Shown: piece after piece, positions 61,036-64,000 of the stretch
How positions within the stretch are numbered: position 1 is the stretch's first letter
Layout: the number at the start of each line of letters is the position of its first letter
Source: an uncultured Prevotella sp.
Lineage (GTDB): Bacteria > Bacteroidota > Bacteroidia > Bacteroidales > Bacteroidaceae
NCBI GenBank assembly: GCA_900315545.1
Contig: OMZM01000002.1
Coordinates: 124,001 to 188,000 of the forward strand
Direction: 5' to 3'
Length of the DNA: 64,000 nt
The notes under the pieces: model-generated
Databases searched by the model: none
What the model saw: the letters and a program-made list of their open reading frames with translations, nothing else
What the model was told of the DNA's origin: nothing
Position numbers and translations under genes: made by a program

Positions 61036-61059
61036 GAACAAGACATAATAAATATTAGG

Positions 61060-61096
61060 AAAAGGTTGACACGTTATTTGCATGTCAACCTTTTTT
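61060..61096 (+). terminator. Terminator of the bamD operon
   Basis: A 12-bp stem AAAAGGTTGACA/TGTCAACCTTTT (61060-61071 with 61083-61094) runs into a T tract. Confidence 0.9.
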
Positions 61097-61250
61097 ATTT
61101 GTGCCTTTCGCAACATGTCTTTGTGCCTTTCGCAGCACGAATTTTCTCCTTCAGCGCATGTCTTTACAGTCTTTCGCGACATGCCTTTGGTGCTGCGGGC
61201 ATCTGCCTTTTGCGGTAAGAAAGGCTCAGCCACAGTGTGTCGTGAGCATC
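61097..61250. other. Imperfect direct repeats between convergent terminators
   Basis: A CTTTCGC-containing unit recurs three times, each with ACATG or GCATG nearby (CTTTCGCAACATG, CTTTCGCAGCACG, CTTTCGCGACATG). No open frame or hairpin is evident. It may be a decayed tandem array. Confidence 0.4.
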
Positions 61251-61258
61251 AGTAGAAA

Positions 61259-61293
61259 TAAAAAGGTGGCACTAAACAGAAGTTCGTGCCACC
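61259..61293 (-). terminator. Terminator of the repeat-rich lipoprotein gene
   Basis: Read on the minus strand, an 8-bp stem GGTGGCAC/GTGCCACC is followed by TTTTTA. It lies 27 bases after the stop codon. Confidence 0.88.
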
Positions 61294-61319
61294 ATGATAG
61301 TTTATCGTGTTCTTTGGAA

Positions 61320-61919
61320 TTACATTCCCAGCTTGCCTTTAACAGCGTTAACGAGCTTGTCTTCGTTCTTCTTGATAGCCTCGTTTGTCTTTTCAACAGC
61401 CTTTTCTGTAGCCTTGTTTACAGCCTCGTTAGCCTTGTCCTTAGCCTCGTTTACAGCTTCGTTAGCCTTGTCCTTAGCCTCGTTTACAGCCTCGTCAGCA
61501 GTACCTTTCAGCTGTTCCTGCATCTTGCCGATAGTTTCTGTAACGTTGTTCAGGTTTTCTGCCGGCATGTTAGCGAAAGCATCTACTGTGCTTACGAGTG
61601 CAGCATTGCTGCCTGCGAATGCCTTAACCTTGTCGATGTTGTTCTTTACGAACTCCTGAACCTTTGTCAGATATTCCTTCACGATAGCAGGGTCCATGTT
61701 CTTAGCCTTTTCCATAGCTGTTTCGTAAGCCTTCTGGAAAGCGTTGGCGTCGTTGCTTTCGAGAGCAGCAGCCAGTTCGTCAGTAGCAGTCTTAGCCTCG
61801 TCAACAGCTACAGCTACAGAGTCTGCTGCATTTTCCACTGCTGCGTTGTCAGTTTTCTGATTGCAGCTTGTCATTGTAAATGCAACAGCTGCGATTGCGA
61901 TAAATAATACCTTTTTCAT
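61320..61919 (-). CDS. Repeat-rich helical lipoprotein
   Basis: The 199-residue protein has a lipoprotein signal (KKVLFIAIAAVAFTMTSC, lipobox MTSC) and an almost fully helical mature part with very high Ala, Lys, Glu and Asn content. Near the C-terminus 11-residue units repeat (EAVNEAKDKAN twice, then EAVNKATEKAV and a looser fourth), encoded by near-identical 33-bp DNA repeats. Such amphipathic 11-mers resemble LEA or apolipoprotein repeats. A role in membrane or envelope stress protection is plausible but not shown. It has its own promoter and terminator. Confidence 0.85.
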   Translation of the reverse strand: MKKVLFIAIAAVAFTMTSCNQKTDNAAVENAADSVAVAVDEAKTATDELAAALESNDANAFQKAYETAMEKAKNMDPAIVKEYLTKVQEFVKNNIDKVKAFAGSNAALVSTVDAFANMPAENLNNVTETIGKMQEQLKGTADEAVNEAKDKANEAVNEAKDKANEAVNKATEKAVEKTNEAIKKNEDKLVNAVKGKLGM

Positions 61920-61963
61920 TTCTTTTTGTTTTAGATGGTTTTAATGTTAACGTTATTACTACG

Positions 61964-61971
61964 CAAAAATA
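61964..61971 (-). promoter_or_regulatory. -7 box for the repeat-rich lipoprotein gene
   Basis: On the minus strand TATTTTTG followed by GC lies 44 bases before the start codon. Confidence 0.55.
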
Positions 61972-62041
61972 GTGTTTTTATTGTCAAAGTAATTATTATA
62001 TTTGTATTTTTTAACATAAAATGTCGTGCCAGATGCCTCAT

Positions 62042-64000
62042 TTACATCGTAACGACAGTTATTCCGGCGCCGCCGAACTGCACGTGTTCGTCGCGGAACG
62101 AGCTGACGTGGGGCAGGGTAGAGAGGTATTGGCGTATGAGCTGGCGCAGTATTCCGTTGCCCGTTCCGTGTAGTATTCTCACCTGCGACATGCCCACCAG
62201 CACCGCATCGTCTATGAAATACATCACTGCGTTTATCGCTTCGTCGCCACGCATGCCCCTGACGTCGAGGTCCTGGTGAAACTGTTGCCGTCTGTTGTCT
62301 ATTGTTTCGCGTGTCGTCCTGCTTATGTTCACTGTGCCCCTGTGCTCCTGTTTGCGTGGAGCTTCGGCTGCTTCCAGTCTTTCCAGCCTCATTTTAGTGC
62401 GCATGTCGCCGAAAATCACGGTACACATCTTTCCCTCTATGCTTTCTATCTGTCCTACAGACGTCAGTCCCTTTATTCTCACGGTGTCGCCCACGGCAAG
62501 CTCTTTGTCTTTCGTCGTTGCCGACACAGCCTTTGTTTCCTTGCCTTCAGCCTTGTTTTCAGCCTTCTGTTTCTTGCGTTTCTCCTGTCTTTCGCGCCGT
62601 TGCTGTATCTGTCTTATCTTCTTTTCTATCTTGTCGTCGTTAGCCTTAGTGTCGAGGTCAGCCACCTGAGCCTTAAAGTTGTTCAGTTCCTCCCTTATCT
62701 GTCGCGTAGCCTCCTTTTCCGCCTGCTTCTCGCGTATCTCCCTTATGGCGTTCTCTATGCGCTTGTTGGTTTCGCGCAGCAGTTCCTCTGCCTGTTCCTT
62801 AGCCTTGCGCAGAATGTCCTTGCGGTTCTGGTTAAGGTCTTCAACCTCGTTTTCATACCTGCTGATAGTCTTTTCTATGTCTTTTTCGCGCTGGTGTATG
62901 TTCTGTCGTTTTGTTTCCCAGTATCGCTTGTCGCGCACTATGTCTTGCAGGTATTTGTCGCTATGTATGTAGTCGGAGCCCACTATTTCCGAAGCCTCGT
63001 CTATGACAATCTTCGGCAGTCCTATCTTCCTGGCTATCTCTATGGCGAACGAGCTGCCCGGACGTCCTATCTGCAATTCAAACAGCGGGCGCATCTCGTT
63101 TCTGTCGTATAGCATGGCACCGTTCACTATTCCCTCGTGCCCGTCAGCAAAGTGTTTCAGGTTCTGGTAGTGCGTCGTAATTATTCCCCATGCCTCTTGC
63201 TGCAGAAACTGTTTCAGCACGGCTTCGGCTATGGCGCCGCCTATTGTCGGTTCTGTTCCGCCGCCAAACTCGTCGATGAGCAGCAGAGTCCTGTTGTTGG
63301 CACGGCGCATCATCTGCTTCATGTTCATCAGGTGGCTTGAGTATGTGCTGAGGTCGTCGCTGATGCTCTGTTCGTCGCCTATGTCGAGCATGATGTTTGC
63401 AAATATTCCCGTCGTCGACCGTTCTCCGACGGGTATTGACAGTCCGCATTGCAGCATGTACTGCAACAGTCCTGCCGTCTTCAGACACACCGACTTGCCG
63501 CCGGCGTTAGGTCCTGAGATGATGAGCAGGTGCTGCTGTCGCGTGAGCATTATGTCGAGCGGAACTATTTTCTTGTTCTGCCTGTTCAGCGAGCTTTCCA
63601 GTATGGGGTGGCGTGCGCCTCTCCAGTCGAGATGCGGCTTGTTTCCCAGCTGCGGCTCTATGGCATTCATCTCCTTCGCCAGTTCCGTCTTGGCATAGAG
63701 CAAGTCTATCTTTGCCATGAACTTATACGAGCCGAGCATGTCGTCTACGTATGGACGTATCTCGTTGGCAAATGCAGTCAGTATTCTTATTATCTCCCTG
63801 CGTTCCTCACTTTCCAGCTCGCGTATGCGGTTGTTTGCCTCCACCACCTCCGTCGGCTCCACGTAGACAGTCTTTCCTGTGGCGCTCTCGTCGTGCACGA
63901 TGCCTTTCACCCTGCGTTTCAGCGACGGTGCTATGGGCAGCACGAGCCTGCCGTCGCGCATGGCAGGCGTAACGTATTTGTCGATGAGTCCCTCGCTCTG
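62042..64000 (-). CDS. mutS2: Endonuclease MutS2, C-terminal 652 residues
   Basis: The gene continues beyond the window; the frame is open to base 64000, so the ATG at 63961 is internal. The visible part has the MutS ATPase core with Walker A GPNAGGKS and Walker B LLIDEFGGGTEPTIGGAIAE. A long charged coiled coil with a KOW-like patch (AVGDTVRIKGLTSVGQIESI) and a C-terminal Smr nuclease domain follow (LDVRGMRGDEAINAVMYFID, HGTGNGILRQLIRQYL). The Smr domain separates MutS2 from MutS. MutS2 suppresses recombination or rescues collided ribosomes by splitting them. Confidence 0.97.
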   Translation of the reverse strand, partial: QSEGLIDKYVTPAMRDGRLVLPIAPSLKRRVKGIVHDESATGKTVYVEPTEVVEANNRIRELESEERREIIRILTAFANEIRPYVDDMLGSYKFMAKIDLLYAKTELAKEMNAIEPQLGNKPHLDWRGARHPILESSLNRQNKKIVPLDIMLTRQQHLLIISGPNAGGKSVCLKTAGLLQYMLQCGLSIPVGERSTTGIFANIMLDIGDEQSISDDLSTYSSHLMNMKQMMRRANNRTLLLIDEFGGGTEPTIGGAIAEAVLKQFLQQEAWGIITTHYQNLKHFADGHEGIVNGAMLYDRNEMRPLFELQIGRPGSSFAIEIARKIGLPKIVIDEASEIVGSDYIHSDKYLQDIVRDKRYWETKRQNIHQREKDIEKTISRYENEVEDLNQNRKDILRKAKEQAEELLRETNKRIENAIREIREKQAEKEATRQIREELNNFKAQVADLDTKANDDKIEKKIRQIQQRRERQEKRKKQKAENKAEGKETKAVSATTKDKELAVGDTVRIKGLTSVGQIESIEGKMCTVIFGDMRTKMRLERLEAAEAPRKQEHRGTVNISRTTRETIDNRRQQFHQDLDVRGMRGDEAINAVMYFIDDAVLVGMSQVRILHGTGNGILRQLIRQYLSTLPHVSSFRDEHVQFGGAGITVVTM

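Overview
The window looks like chromosomal DNA from a Bacteroidales bacterium, most likely Prevotellaceae (Prevotella/Segatella type). The main evidence is the promoter grammar: nearly every transcription unit starts behind a Bacteroidetes -7 box (TAnnTTTG), often with a TTTG -33 box about 19 bases upstream, and few genes have a Shine-Dalgarno site. The gene content agrees: Bacteroidales-type serine palmitoyltransferase, a two-gene indolepyruvate oxidoreductase without a ferredoxin tail, an Rpb6-type RNA polymerase omega followed by a DUF4293 gene, GH92 mannosidase, a TonB-dependent receptor and a putative-porin family protein.

Layout. 0-5 kb: the end of a DPP-IV-like peptidase, then iorA-iorB and an aminotransferase (aromatic amino-acid/2-oxoacid metabolism). 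5-6.3 kb, minus strand: three small envelope genes (YtxH, holin-like, hypothetical). 6.5-10 kb: SPOR lipoprotein, ruvX, def and a large TPR protein. 10-14.3 kb: thrS, infC, rpmI, rplT. 14.3-24.1 kb: small lipoprotein, lepA, Crp/Fnr-type regulator, tex, ABC-F ATPase, M13 peptidase. 24.9-29.3 kb: spt, tRNA-Pro, GH25 lysozyme, zinc-ribbon membrane protein, an acidic hypothetical and a low-molecular-weight tyrosine phosphatase. 29.4-35.4 kb: a complete type I restriction-modification locus (hsdM-hsdS-hsdR). 35.6-41.5 kb: TonB receptor, zinc-ribbon lipoprotein, U32 peptidase. 41.6-46.3 kb: lipid kinase, a two-domain nuclease-like protein, DUF4494, YggS, and what looks like the 5' remnant of an McrB-type restriction gene. 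46.7-52.4 kb: type II pantothenate kinase, HD protein, menA, RluA-type pseudouridine synthase, GH92. 53.2-59.3 kb, minus strand: DUF4468-small membrane protein-porin-guanine deaminase-small membrane protein, and uvrB. 59.4-64 kb: bamD-rpoZ-DUF4293, a repeat-rich lipoprotein, and the C-terminal part of mutS2.

The most unusual content is non-coding. Five copies of a roughly 450-bp element lie in intergenic gaps near 1.2, 12.5, 24.5, 38.4 and 52.8 kb, in both orientations. Each has conserved flanks around an array of 17-bp (mostly palindromic) units separated by 5-bp spacers, so the units repeat every 22 bp. Four copies use the palindrome TCAAACA-N3-TGTTTGA. The copy between thrS and infC keeps the 22-bp phase but uses a different palindrome, TTACA-N7-TGTAA. 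I know of no named family with this architecture. It resembles an iteron or operator array dispersed around a chromosome, and its function is unknown.

Other signals: purine-rich GGGAACG hexamer runs in sense orientation near three start codons; perfectly interleaved divergent promoters between the HD gene and menA; two probably leaderless genes; and a 42-bp direct repeat that duplicates part of the pantothenate kinase promoter beside the McrB remnant.
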